From: Helochares maculicollis
Lineage: Eukaryota; Arthropoda; Insecta; Coleoptera; Hydrophilidae
Assembly (NCBI GenBank): GCA_033557835.1
Contig: JAWQRO010000320.1
Span: 1 to 43,156, forward strand
Reading direction: 5' to 3'
Length of the DNA stretch: 43,156 nt
Position numbers and translations under genes: made by a program. The notes below the pieces were generated by a model. That model had not been told where the DNA came from and did not search any database. It saw only the letters and a program-made list of their open reading frames with translations. Below are positions 10,955 through 22,869 of the stretch, in pieces. Within the stretch, counting starts at the first letter, position 1, and each line of letters begins with the position of its first letter.

Positions 10955-11165
10955 GTCGTAGGATAACGCAAGACCACACGCTGTGCAAATTGTTATGGCT
11001 AGACTATAAAAATTGGAGTTGGAATTCCGTGATCATCCTCTATGTTCACCAGACCTAGCCCGCAATTCGAGCTGCTTTTTAATAATAAAGCAATTCATAT
11101 CCGACAACCACATAAATCTGGCTTCCTATGAATTATTGAATCTAGTCAATCAGAGTTCCATACCA
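10955..11165 (+). pseudogene. Mariner transposase catalytic fragment
   Basis: Encodes DNARPHAVQIVMARL, a stop, then KLELEFRDHPLCSPDLAR and a decayed C-terminal part (LASYELLNLVNQSSI). It covers the region from the second to about the third catalytic aspartate. The third aspartate is lost here, since a short deletion follows SPDLA. The better-preserved sister copy is at 29035-29290. Confidence 0.75.
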
Positions 11166-11523
11166 CAGACTTACATACAAAATTGATTCGCAAACAAATT
11201 TTGTGAGCTATCGTGTTGCTTGTTATTTGTTTCTCACTACTTGGGTGGTTTGTTCCTTTTGAGACGGTACACAGCGTGCGGCCGTGCTTAAATAAAGTAA
11301 ACATACCCGGGGGGTATATTGACAATTCGTCCGACAAAGGATACCAAAACCACGCTATAATACTGCGCTCAAAAACTAATAAAATAGAAGCGGTCAATTA
11401 TTATTACAAACTTATTTTATCTCGTTTCAAGTAATCCTTTGCAAATACCTTTGTCGGCGGTTTTTCCAATCTTTGAAACAGTTGTTGAAGTCGATTTTTC
11501 AAAATGATTTTCAAAAATTCCTT

Positions 11524-11715
11524 CTAATCGTTTTCTTTAATCGAGTCAAAACGATATTGTCGGATATGCTTGGGGAAGAGTCTGACGTTACAAGGAGCCA
11601 AATCTGGTGAATAGAGCGGTTGCGGAGGTATGACACAAATTTGCGACAAAATAGTGTTGAATAACCAATTCAGGGTCAGAAAGTGCATTATCGTGATGCC
11701 GAAAGAGAGAAACAA
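11524..11715 (-). pseudogene. Mariner transposase fragment, antisense
   Basis: A 63-codon open stretch contains LPPQ-type sequence, IPPQPLYSPDLAPCN, LFPKHIRQYRFDSI. This is the C-terminal third of the catalytic domain of an irritans-like mariner. The final catalytic Asp is replaced by Asn in APCN. Upstream, GCATTATCGTGATGCC on the + strand preserves the DNA of the H-D-N-A motif in shifted frame. It belongs to the same family as the antisense relics at 535-1440, 25650-27960 and 29830-33185. Confidence 0.7.
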
Positions 11716-12279
11716 AGCCTCACACTTTTTTAGATTTATTTGTTAGACGTTTTAGTTGGCGTTTCGTTTTTGATATAAGAAGCATATGTAGACGCTCGTC
11801 TTATGCGATTTTTATTAGTGTTTTCTTAATTAGCTTCTACAGTTCTCCCACTATTGATGCTTTTGTTTCTAGTATTAAATCGTCGAGATTTTACCTTATC
11901 GTTTTTTAAAGCTTACTCACTTCCTTAGCGCGTCTATCTATCTTTAGACACTTCAAAAACTATTGGTGTCTCTAGACAGACTGTTTTTCAAAACAATGCT
12001 GTTACATTACTTCATATTAGCTCTGAAAATGCATCAGCTTACAACTAGAAGTTTGCGATGACTCCATGATTTAGATAATCATGGTTTCAAGTAAAGGAGT
12101 CATTGTTTTTGGTCCACTATTAAATCTTTGGACAATGTAACTGAAGTTAAACCACATACATCTGCTTTGTCACGAGTGTCAAAAACTGTCCACGCTTGAA
12201 TTAGATGAAGTAAAATGTTCTGAGCGTTTTTCTATTTATTTGGACGAAGAAATTCACAAAGTTCGGATTTGGATCAAAT

Positions 12280-13240
12280 ATTTATTTGATCACGTTTGTC
12301 CAATTTGACTGCAATTTCATAATTTCACATCTGACATCGTTAATGGTATAAAACTGGATCAGGTCGTTTTCACAAGCCTCTCTGGATGCTAGGTTTTTAC
12401 TATCATCAAGTGCTTGAAAAAGTGATAATTCAATGGGATTTAACCATACCGTTAAATTGTTCGTGCAGAATGTCCACGATGGCGTCCGCTGTGTGGCATG
12501 TACTGTCGGCTTGCTGTAACCAGAAGTTGTCTATCTCCATATCGTTCAATTTGAGTAAAAAAATCTGTTACCACCGCTCAACATAGAGTGTGAATGGCGC
12601 CACCAGCATCGTTTTCGAGAAAGTACAGACCTAGTAATAGCTATTTGGGGATCTATTACCTCCAGGTGAACCTTGTGGGGGTACGCCTCGTTTCATATAC
12701 GGCAACTATGCTGTAAACATAGCCATTCATCAAAATGCGCCTCCTCGCTAAAAATGTCTTTTCTGGCAAAATTGGGGTCCTCTTCCAAACGCTTCAAAGA
12801 CCGTTCAGAAAACAAAATGCGTTATCTATGGTCATTAAATTTGAGCTCCTTTAGATTTAGTTTGCGCTCCTGGGTCAGTAGGATTTTGTACATATGTAGG
12901 TCCAAGTCGCGACGCAAAAACTCGCCAAGGTGAGGTCAAGCCACGGGCAAATTTTTGTGCACAGCCAGGAATTGACTGCTTTGGGTTCTCCCGCACACTT
13001 TCGCGGACCGCGACAATGTTCTAGGCCGATCTGGTGTTATTTTGACGTGTTGGCTGATTGTTCTTGGACCGGTCGTCTAGAATTTGGCCACCAAACGTTG
13101 GATAGTCGAGTTTGAAGGGCGTCTGCTGTAAAATGAGCCCAACACGCGCAACGCGTGCAATGTTTGCGCTAACGAACACTCATATTGATAATAAAGTTTT
13201 TGGACGTCCTGCTGGATCGTGTAACTTGCCGTGGTGATTT
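12280..13240 (-). pseudogene. DUF4817-type Tc1/mariner-superfamily transposase, decayed
   Basis: Read on the minus strand from about 13237, where the expected ATG is ACG. In order: SYTIQQDVQKLYYQYECS, LAQTL and PSNSTIQRLVAKF, which is the N-terminal helix-turn-helix of the DUF4817 insect transposase group. Then come RTLSRSAKVCG, RRDLDLHMYKILLTQE, RLEEDPNFARKDIFSEEAHF (first catalytic region, normally SDEAHF), a VTVW-equivalent stretch that is lost, and a QQ(A)D-STCHT-like stretch near 12480. The C-terminal part survives to about 12283. Several stops and frameshifts break it. Its 5' end merges with the first unit of the neighbouring satellite. Confidence 0.7.
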
Positions 13241-15260
13241 GGCAGCAGTGATTGAATAATAATCTATAGATTAGACAGGGGCCAGCAAAGCAACATGGCT
13301 GCCAAAGACTGTCAAAATCCAGCCGCCCCAGTTGAGAATGCAATGATAAAGTGAGAAAGTGACGTATTAGGGAGACCGGAAAGTAATGTCGTTTTTCTAT
13401 ATAAACCATTAATTAATTCCATTTTATGACATACACAATGAAAGCAATATATGCCCAAGAAAATTCTTTAGAACCCTCATTTTCACAACGAAGTCATATG
13501 GATGTGCTGCTGAATTGTGTAACTTGTCATGGTGATTTGGCCGTAGTGATTGAATGATAAACTATAGATTAGACAGACGCCAGCAAAGCAACATGGCCGG
13601 CACAGGCTGCCAAAATCTATTATAAATGTAAATATATTACATACACACTAAAGGCAATGTGTCAAAGAAAATTCTTTAGAACGCTAATTTTAACAAGAAA
13701 GTCATTTGGACGTGCTGCTGAATCGTGTAACTTGCCGTGGTGATTTGGCAGCAGTGATTGAATAATAAACTATAGATTAGACAGAGGCTAACAAAGCAAC
13801 ATGGCCGGCCCAGGCTGCCAAAATCTAGTTGTTCCAATTGTGAATGCAATGATAAAGTTAGAAAGTCACGTATTAGGGAGACCGGAAAGTAATGTCGTTT
13901 TTCTATATAAATCATTGATTAATTCCATTTTATGACCTACACAATGAAGGCAATATGTCCAAGAAACTTCTTTAGAACGCTCATTTTCACAACGAAGTCA
14001 TACGGACGTGCTGCTGAATCGTGTAACTTGTCATGGTGATTTGGCCGTAGTGATTGAATAATAAACTATAGATTAGACAGAGGCCAGCAAAGCCACATGG
14101 TCGCCATAGGCTGCCAAAATCCAGCCGTCCCAGTTGAGAATGTAAATAAAGTGAGAAAGTCACGTATTAGGGAGACCGGAAAGTAATGTCGTTTTTCTAT
14201 ATAAATCATTAATTAATTCCTATTTATTTCCTACACACTGAAGGCAATATGCCCCAGAAAATTCTGTAGAATGCTCATTTTCACAACAAAGTCATTTGGA
14301 CGTGCTGCTGAATCGTGTAACTTGTCGTGGTGATTTGGCAGTAGTGATTGAATAATAAACTATAGATTAGACAGAGGCCAGCAAAGCCACATGGCCGCCA
14401 TAGGCTGCTAAAATCTAGCCGTCCTTGTTGAGAATGCAGTGATAAAGTTAGAAAGTCAAGTATTAGGGAGACCGGAAAGTAATGTCGTTTTTATATATAA
14501 ATCATTAATTAATTCCATTTTATGACCTACACAATGAAGGCAATATTTACAAGAAAATTCTTTAGAACGCTCATTTTCACAATGAAGTCATATAGACGTA
14601 CTGCTGAATCGTGTAACTTGTCATGGTGATTTGGCCGTAGTGATTGAATAATAAACTATAGATTAGACAGAGGCCAGCAAAGCAACATGGCCGCCACAGG
14701 CTGCCAAAATCCTGCCGTCCCAGTTGAGAATGCAATGATAAAGTGAGAAAGACACGTATTAAGGAGATCGGAAAGTAATGTCGTTTTTCTATATAAATCA
14801 TTAATTAATTTCTATTTATTACCTATATGCTGCAGGCTCCAAGAAAATTCTTTAGAATGGTCATTTTCACAACAAAGTCATTTGGACGTGCTGCTGAATC
14901 GCCTAACTTGCCGTGGTGATTTGACCGTAGTGTTTGAATAATAAACTATAGATTAGACAGAGGCCAGTAAAGCAACATGGCCGCCACAGGCTGCCAAAAT
15001 CCTGCCGTCCCAGTTGAGAATGCAATGATAAAGTGAGAAAGTCACGTATTAAGCAGACCGGAAAGTAATGTCGTTTTTCTATGTAAATCATTAATTAATT
15101 CCTATTTATTACCTACACACTAAAGGCAATATGTCCAAGAAAATTCTTTAGAACGCTCATTTTGACAACAAAGTCATTTGGACGTGCTGTTGAATCGTGT
15201 AACTTGCTGTGGTGATTTGGCCGTAGTGATTGAATAATAAACTATAGATTAGACAGAGGC
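13190..15260. repeat. ~296-bp satellite derived from a transposon 5' end
   Basis: The landmark TATAGATTAGACAG occurs at 13265, 13563, 13771, 14067, 14361, 14657, 14947 and 15243. Spacing is 298, 208, 296, 294, 296, 290 and 296 bp; the short unit has lost an internal piece. Read on the minus strand, each unit carries leader sequence, then the start of the adjacent transposase (MTSYTIQQHVQM) and about 8 more decayed codons, then jumps back to the leader. The first unit continues uninterrupted into the transposase pseudogene. Repeated minus-strand frames of 60-80 codons here are a consequence of the array. Confidence 0.9.
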
Positions 15261-17300
15261 TGCGCAAGGATCTTCATCTTTGCACCCAAAGGAAAGCAAT
15301 GTACAATATAAAGAACTCAAATTGATCATTTTTCAGTTTTATTCAAAATGAATTTGGTTGAAACAGTTGGTGTTAGTTCGGTGATAGACGTGCCGAGTTT
15401 CGTTCGAGGGCGCGATTTCAAGTAGTTTAGAACAATTTTAAGATTTTCTTTCTCTAAGTCGAGATCGACTTACCACGGCTCGCTTGATGAATTACCGCAA
15501 GGTCCAATTTGGCATTATAAAACGATGCTATTAGAAACTGGTCGTAGTTGGATCTATGTGTGGTACTAATCTTTATATCCGCGGTTCGTCACGACGAAAT
15601 GCGCCTGGGATATAATTAATGTTTTTTATTTCGGTCGGGAATTACGTTTAATAGTCTGCGTTTTTCCGAACGCGGTGAAAGGCCAATAAATGTTTCTGCA
15701 TAGTTCAGGTTCAGATTAAGGATTATTAATTGCAACTTGTAACTATATGATGTAAATTACACAAAATACTCGGGGTTATTTGCTCGGTCCGGGGAGTACT
15801 GAGGCGTGGAGTTTTCTGCGTTTGAAATTATACTCGTAAAACCACAATGGGCGTGTTTAGGCTCGTTCCAGTACGAATACAGTTACTAAATTGATAAATA
15901 AACACGGTGCTTTCGACCGCTCGCGTTACCACCTCGACCTCAAGGGGGTTTGCGCAACCAGAACGAATTCGAATTCAAATTTATGCCGACGAAGCGGGCG
16001 CAGCATTTTTCTCAGGCTTTTTTAAGGAAGCATCTATTTTTCCGTCCAAATTTTCAAATGCTAAATAAAATATCGGCCTATTTTCGAATAACCACCAATA
16101 GGAGCAACGCCACTAAACACCCATTCGATGGGAGACTTGTTGGGTGTACGAACGTGAAAATTGGTTAAAAAGTCGGACGGCTTACGGTGGTTATTGCGGG
16201 CAGGCGACCGGTCCGAAAAATCCTATCGTTGTATGTACTCATACACAAGAAAATAAAATTGCTCTGCTCTCATGGCCGATCGAGAAGCGGGACGTTGACC
16301 GAGCGAGCACCGGCAATTAGTTTAACCAAATTTCGAAGAAAAAACCATTTTTTGTTCGCATTACGCAAGTGTAACTAGCCTAGAGGTAATTAGTTATTAT
16401 TTAGGACGTATCCGTATCGATCACTTCTCTGTTTTACAAACCTGAACGTGACTCTAGAAGTGATACGGAATTTAAGGCTGCGTTAGCGCATTATACACAC
16501 TGGATAAGCAACCGAAGAGTAACGCAAAATAATAACCGAAATATAGTTCATGATTAGCAACAATGGTTCTTCGTGTTTCTAATAGAACCATGATTATGTT
16601 GGGGAAGAACTATGGTGGTTTTTACTCGAAACAACTGACCCGAAAGATTTTCTTTAGCTTTTTTCTAGCGAGAGGGTGTTACGTTTGGACTATACGGTGG
16701 ATGGGGTAATTTTTGACGGGGCAACTAGTGGTACGAGAGCTGTTATTCGCGGTCGCGGTCGCCGTCGTGGCCGAGCTCTCGAGATGGTGAGATTCTCTGG
16801 AAAAAATGACGTGGTTCACCGCACCTCGGCAAATCGCGAGTTGCGGTAGCGACGTTTGGGGGCAAATTTGTTATCTTCATTTCCATCTTGTGAAAGTGTA
16901 GTCTAAAACAGTAAAGACGGTGGGTTATGACGTCAGTATAAATAAAGAACGATCACAGTCTGTTTAACATGAATAGAAATGCATCATCGCAGTGTATCGC
17001 ATGGGTAATGGAATCGGGCGAAATAAAATGAATATTTCTTCTGCGGAGAGCGTGAATGCCTCCGAGACTAATTCATTTTCTCTACCGGCAAAATGTGCGA
17101 ATTTTTATTTTCTCGTGTGGTGTACACCTGATGACGTTAGTTCGTTACATTACATGATACATTTAGAAGTGAAAGTAATAATTGTCCATTGTTATCGTTA
17201 CTACTTTTAAAATTAATTAAGTCGGCGCGGGGCAACGATCGCAAAAAAAAGATCGTCGAATTGCAAATTTTCACATTTTTAACGCTTTTATATTATTTTT
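15261..17300. other. GC- and CpG-richer unique block
   Basis: Non-repetitive sequence with frequent CpG, unlike the satellite on its left. No exon could be supported. It contains one promoter-like combination near 16928-16946. A CG-rich tract around 16745-16785 (GCGGTCGCGGTCGCCGTCG) is notable, though the frame through it lacks an ATG. A small hairpin (ACGATC...GATCGT) lies near 17236-17257. Confidence 0.4.
16928..16946 (+). promoter_or_regulatory. Candidate promoter: palindromic CRE next to a TATA box
   Basis: TGACGTCA, a perfect cAMP-response/ATF site, is followed after one base by TATAAATAAAG. About 25-40 bp downstream there is a short frame from ATG 16969 (20 codons). A 69-codon frame follows from ATG 17001 to the stop at 17210; its product has no recognised family. 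The motif pair is seen directly. Promoter activity is an inference. Confidence 0.3.
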
Positions 17301-18584
17301 ATCGGCTAGTTCTACACTTGCATGCATTCAAGGCCCAATAAATTGTGTGTATTTTCCCTTTATTGGTTTAAAAATTGCAAAGCAAGCTAAATTCAACATA
17401 CTCGAGTGAATGGTTGGTTAATAATTTCACAGATATTTATTTAATTTATTTCTACATGCTACTGCCAAACTATAATGTTAGAAGAAAGTGTCAAATAGTC
17501 TGATATCGCCAGTCTGAATGCGCTGGGTTGACCGTAACTAATAACGCCATGAAACATTTGCAACATCATTCATCCCATGAAAGATTAATCAATTTAATAA
17601 ATTTTTTGGTAACTAAGAAATATACCGCCGATTTTGCCCTAGTGATCCCAGATTAGTACGCGAAGTGACAATCCTTCGTGGTAGTAGAGCTGACGGCTGC
17701 AATTATCTTAAACAAAGTCAGTCAAATAGGGAAATTTAAATAAGACAAATTAATTTTCAACTTAGATTTTTTAGCCCAGCTTATGATAATTGTTATAACT
17801 AATTGTATTAATGGTACATTTGTAGCAATTTAGCAAGGAATACTTATAAAATTTGATTAATATGTTAGTGAATTTAATATCATGTATAAATATTACGTAG
17901 AGCATAGTCATGAAGAATGTCGAAGCAGGTAGGGTGGGGGACAAATTATCCGTTTTATTCGTTATATGCATAATCTGTTTAATTTCAGTGTATACTATTT
18001 CTATAGTAAAATTGTTACAAATATTTTAGATGTCCATTAGTTTTTTGGTGCTTACTCACCGACTATCCGCTGTCCTTATTTCCGACAAAAAAGTTTTTCG
18101 TGTTCGTTTATATTCTGCCCATAACGTAGGGGGATTCCAATAAACGAGTTCTTTTTAATGTGTCCCATGTGTTAATATCTCTGCTGAGTTGCTACATATT
18201 CATCATTAGTTTATTAGAGAAGACGCACACTGTCAATATTTTTTTTAATTGATGGAAAAAGGAATGCTTTCCATAAACGTTGCTTTTTTTGGTACGAAAT
18301 TCGACATCGCAATTGATCAATAGATTTTTTTGGATCTAGTATTGCAAATCGGCACACTAGGTGGCAATAGGTTGTTGCTAACAAAGGTTATAGTTTATTG
18401 ATTCAAATTAAGAAATTGATGAAAATGTATCAAGTAAACAAATAAATTCCATCTGTTTTTCTCGTTTGCAAAATATTATACTAGCCCCTCTAACTGTTCA
18501 ATGACTTGTTCCGATCTGTTTCCAAACTCAATATTTTTTGTGAGGTTGGTCAGTTATTAAACGTGTTCAGATGCATTTGTTAAT
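17301..18584. other. AT-rich non-coding stretch
   Basis: No gene, satellite or recognisable transposase motif. The right part (about 18100-18580) may be 5' flank of the mariner that follows, but no inverted repeat was found. Confidence 0.45.
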
Positions 18585-19445
18585 TTATGTCGTTGAAAAG
18601 TCTGTGGAGATAAACGTAATTCGTGCTTGTTTATCATACGAGTTTAAACCCGGCTCTAATGTAACAGTAGCATCATGAAAAATGTGCACAGCATTTGGAG
18701 TGAACGCTGTAACCCATTGATTTGCCCGTAATTGAGTAATTGAGTGATGACAGTCAGGAAGATGCGCCACGAGCTGCAGCCAAGCGACTTCAGTTAACGA
18801 TGAGTTGAGGACAGCGAGCGAAGAACAAATTGACAATCTGGATGTCATTCATTTCCCAATTCAAGGCTGGGCCTTTTTTGACTCGAATTTTGACTTGTGA
18901 TGAAAAATGGGTAATGATCTCGTAGAGCTCTCATAACTGGCTATTGTCAAACGAACGAACAGCGCAATGTTCCAAACCACATTTAACATCTAAAAAATGT
19001 TATGTATATGGTAGACTTCTGCCATAGTCATCGCGAGTAACGGAATGTAGACAACACCGTCACAGCTGATATTTATTGTGCTCAGTTTCAGAGTTCAAAA
19101 GAAATTCTAGCATGCTTCATTGGCAAGGACAAATGTTTTGTTCCTTTAGGATAACGCCACACTTCATATTGCAAAAGCCGCACAAAACAAAATTACGAAA
19201 TAGGAATGGGAAATTATGCCACATCCACCTTATTCACCTGATCTTTCTCCGTCCGATTATCACTTATTTCTTTCTTTGGGGATCCACTTGAAAGATAAAA
19301 AATTAATAATGCAGACCATGCAAAGGTAGGGACATCAAACTTTTTGCAAGCTAAAACCCCTGATTTTTTTTATAAAAGTGGAATTTATAAATTAGCAAAT
19401 AGTTGGTATAATGCAGCAATGGATCATATTTTATTGAACTAAATT
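18585..19445 (+). pseudogene. Decayed mellifera-like mariner transposase
   Basis: The N-terminal part reads VEKSVEINVI and AFGVNAV near 18595-18710. The first catalytic region is LTCDEKW near 18890, where TGDEKW has become TCDEKW. QWLL/CYVYG-like sequence follows, then a QDNARPH-equivalent stretch around 19150 that is out of frame. PHPPYSPDLSPSDYHLFLSL is at about 19215-19275 and retains the third Asp. The C-terminus includes FYKSGIYKLA, SWYNAAMDH and a final FIELN stop region near 19440. Many indels break it. The ~300-bp satellite begins about 290 bp downstream. Confidence 0.75.
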
Positions 19446-19734
19446 ATTTTTTTACTAAGAATACAGTCTTTTAATTTTACTCTTGCCAAACAGAAAGAAC
19501 TGATTTAATCCCTAATATTTGTTTGAATTTAATGTCAAAAAAAGTGATGTTACATTCTGGTCCTCTCAAGAAAATGTTCATGGCGATCGTCCTTTTGGGT
19601 TATGGTGGGCACAGGTAAGCAGGACCGACTTTATGTGTGAAAATGTTCGTTAACCAGGGACAAATAAAGGTGGCGCTATTTTAGAGTTGGAATCAATTTA
19701 AAATAAAGCGCTGTAAGAGTCGAATAGCAAGCTT

Positions 19735-22700
19735 GACGAGTGAATTTTTAATTAGAAAGCGTCACCCAATTGAGAAAAAACAATAAACATTTGAAAAACT
19801 ATTACATATTTCCAAATTATTTTCAAATTTAGGTCATTAATTATGAATGCTTTATAAGTAAATAATATTTTACTAAAAATGTATTGTCATATTAAAAGTT
19901 CTGTTATAATCTGCTCAGCAGACTTTTGCTTTGTAACGACGCATATATTCAAAATCGATATTTTGCATATAAATAAAATAAATAGTCGATAAAAATATTG
20001 ATACCTGATATGAGAGTAAATGTAAATAAACGAAGAATTTAGTTTTTAATAGAAAGCGTCACCCAATTGAGAAAAATCAATTAAATTTCAAAAATTATTG
20101 CTGCAAATATTTGCAAAATATTTTGAAATTTATGACATTAATTATGAATGCTTTCTAAGTAAACAATAATTTACTAAAATATGTTGTTATATTAAAATTT
20201 CTGTCATAAGCTGCTCAGCAGAATCGCTTTGTAACGGCGCATATATTCAAAATCGATAATTTGCATAGAAATACAGTAGATAGCCGAGAAAAATAAATAA
20301 AAATATTAATTGAAGATGTACTAGTAAATGTCAATAAATAAATGAAGAGTTTATTTTGTATTAGAAAACGTCACCCGATTGAGAAAAAACAATTAAAATT
20401 TAAAAATTATTTGCTGCATATATTTACAAAATATTTTGAAATTAATTACATTAATTATAAATGCTCTATAAGTAAGTAATGCCTTACTAAAAATGTGTTG
20501 TGATATTAAAAGTTCGGTCATAAGCTGCTCAGCAGACTTTCGCTTTGTAGCGACCCATATATTGAAAATCGATATTTTGCATAGAAATACAATAGATAGC
20601 CGACACAAATAGATAAAAATATTAATTGAGGATATGCTAGTAAATGTAAATAAATAAAGAATTTATTTTATAGTAGGAAGCGTTACGCAATTGAGAAAAA
20701 TCAAGTAAAATTTGAAAAACTATCACTGCAAATATTTGCAAAATATTTTGCAATTTATGACATTGATTATGAATGCTTTCTAAGTAAATAATAATTTACT
20801 AAAAATATGTTGTTATATTAAAAGTTCGGTCACAAGCTGCTCATCAGACTTTCGCTTTGTAACGACGCATATATTCAAAATCGATATTTTGCATATAAAT
20901 AAAATAAATAGTCGATAAAAACATTAATAGCTGATATGAGAGTAAATGTAAATAAACGAAGAATTTAGTTTTTAATAGAAAGCGTCACCCAATTGAGAAA
21001 AATCAATTAAAATTTGAAAAACTATTATTGCAAATATTTGCAAAATGTTTTGAAATTTATGACATTAATGATGAATGCTCTATAAGTAAATAATATTTTA
21101 CTAAAAATGTATTGTCATATTAAAAGTTCTGTTATAATCTGCTCAGCAGACGTTTGCTTTGTAACGACGCATATATTCAAAATCGATATTTTGCATATAA
21201 ATAAAATAAATAGTCGATAAAAATATTAATAGCTGATATGAGAGTAAATGTAAATAAACGAAAAATTTAGTTTTTAATAGAAAGCGTCACCCAATTGAGA
21301 AAATCAATTTAATTTCAAAAATTATTGCTGCAAATATTCGCAAAATATTTTGAAATTTATGACATTAATGATGAATGCTCTATAAGTAGGTACTGTTTTA
21401 CTAAAAATGTGTTGTGATATTAAAAGTTCGGTCATAAGCTGCTCAGCAGACTTTTGCTTTGTAACGACCCATATATTCAAAATCGATATTTTGCATAAAA
21501 ATACAGTAGATAGCCGACACAAATATTAATTGAGGATATGATAGTAAATGTAAATAAATGAAGAATTTAGTTTTTTAGTAGAAAGCGTCACCCAATTGAG
21601 AAAAATCAATTAAAATTTGAAAAACTATTACTGCAAATATTTGCAAAATGTTTTGAAATTTATGACATTAATGATGAATGCTCTATAAGTAAGTAATGTT
21701 TTACTAAAACTGTGTGGTGACATTAAAATTTCTGTCATAAGCTGCTCATCAGACTTTCGCTTTGTAACGGCGCTTATATTAAAAATCGACAATTTTTTAT
21801 AGAAATACAATAGATAGCCGACAAAAATAGATAAAAATATTAATTGAGGATATGCTAGTAAATGTAAATAAATAAAGAATTTATCTTTTAGTAGGAAGCG
21901 TCACCCAATTGAGAAAAATCAATTAAAATTTGAAAAATTATTCTGCAAATATTTGCAAAATATTTTGAAATTTATTAAATTAATTATGAATGCTCTATAA
22001 GTAAGCAATGTTTTACTAAAAATGTGTTGTGTTATTAAAAGTTCGGTCATAAGCTGCTCAGCAGACTTTCGCTTTGTAACGGCGCATATATTCAAAATCG
22101 ATATTTTGCATAGAAATACAGTAGATAGCCGACACAAATAAATAAAAATATTAATTGAGGATATGATAGTAAATGTAAATAAATGAAGACTTTATTTTTT
22201 TAGTAGAAAGCGTCACCCAATTGAGAAAAATCAATTAAATTTGAAAAATTATTAATGCAAATATTTGTAAAATATTTTGAAATTTTTGACATTAATTATG
22301 AATGCTCTATAAGTAAGTAATGCTTTACTAAAAATTGTGTTGTGCTATTTAAAGTTCGGTTATAAGCTGCTCAGCAAACTTTTCTTTGTAACGACCCATG
22401 TATTCAAAATCGATATTTTTGCATAGAAATACAATAGATAGCGGACACAAATAGATAAAAATATTAATTGAGGATATGCTAGTAAATGTAAATATTTATT
22501 TTATTTTATAGTAGGAAGCGTCACGCAATTGAAAAAAATCAATAAAAATTTCAAAAATTATTGCTGCAAATAGTTGCAAAATATTTTGAAATTAATGACA
22601 TTAATTATAAATGGTCTATAAGTAAGTAATGTCTTACTAAAACTGTGTTGTGATATTAAAAGATCGGTCATAAGCTGCTCAGCAGACTTTCGCTTTGTAA

Positions 22701-22866
22701 CGACGCATATATTCAAAATCGATTTTTGCATAGAAATACAGTAGATAGATATGATAGTAAATGCAAATAAATGAGGCATTTTTTTTGTGGAAAGCGTTAC
22801 CCAATTGAGAAAAATCAATTAAATTTGTAAAATTATTAATGCAAATATTTTTAAATATTTTGAAAT
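19735..22866. repeat. AT-rich satellite, ~300-313-bp units, about 10 copies
   Basis: The landmark GAAAGCGTCACCCAATTGAG, or a close variant, recurs near 19759, 20056, 20367, 20680, 20982, 21284, 21585, 21898, 22210, 22518 and 22794. Spacing is 276-313 bp. Each full unit also carries an imperfect palindrome CTGCTCAGCAG, then TTTGTAACGACGC and TCAAAATCGATATTTTGC. Units fall into interleaved variants; for example, those ahead of 20056, 20982 and 21284 share TAGTTTTTAATAGAAAGCG. Minus-strand frames of 60-86 codons recur in step with the repeat. I could not link the unit to a transposase gene. Confidence 0.92.
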
Positions 22867-22869
22867 TCA

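Larger units (their letters stand above)
10920..12270. repeat. Segmental duplicate, copy 1 (sister at 29020-30520)
   Basis: The order of segments is the same in both copies. A sense mariner fragment (DNARPHA...SPDLA) comes first. Next is a stretch with TTGTGTTGCTTGTTATTT, GGGTGGTTTG and ATACCCGGGGG. An antisense mariner fragment (PPQPLYSPDLAP) follows. The last part contains AGATTTATTTGTTAGA, AAGCTTACTCACTTCCTTAGCG, CATACATCTGCTTTGTCA and GATGAAGTAAAATGTTCTG. Copy 1 lacks about 190 bp present in copy 2 around 29275-29465. Each copy is flanked by different DNA. Confidence 0.8.

Noticed and set aside
16690..16850. Arg/Gly-rich frame over a CG-rich tract
   Set aside because: No start codon or supported splice site. 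It most likely reflects local base composition.
19572..19614. Short open stretch ending in a good splice donor (CACAG|GTAAGC)
   Set aside because: No convincing acceptor or protein similarity, and it sits between a dead mariner and a satellite.
20393..22818. Recurrent minus-strand frames of 60-86 codons (ISILNI..VTKRKSAEQL)
   Set aside because: They repeat in step with the AT-rich satellite, differ in stops between units and match no family I recognise.
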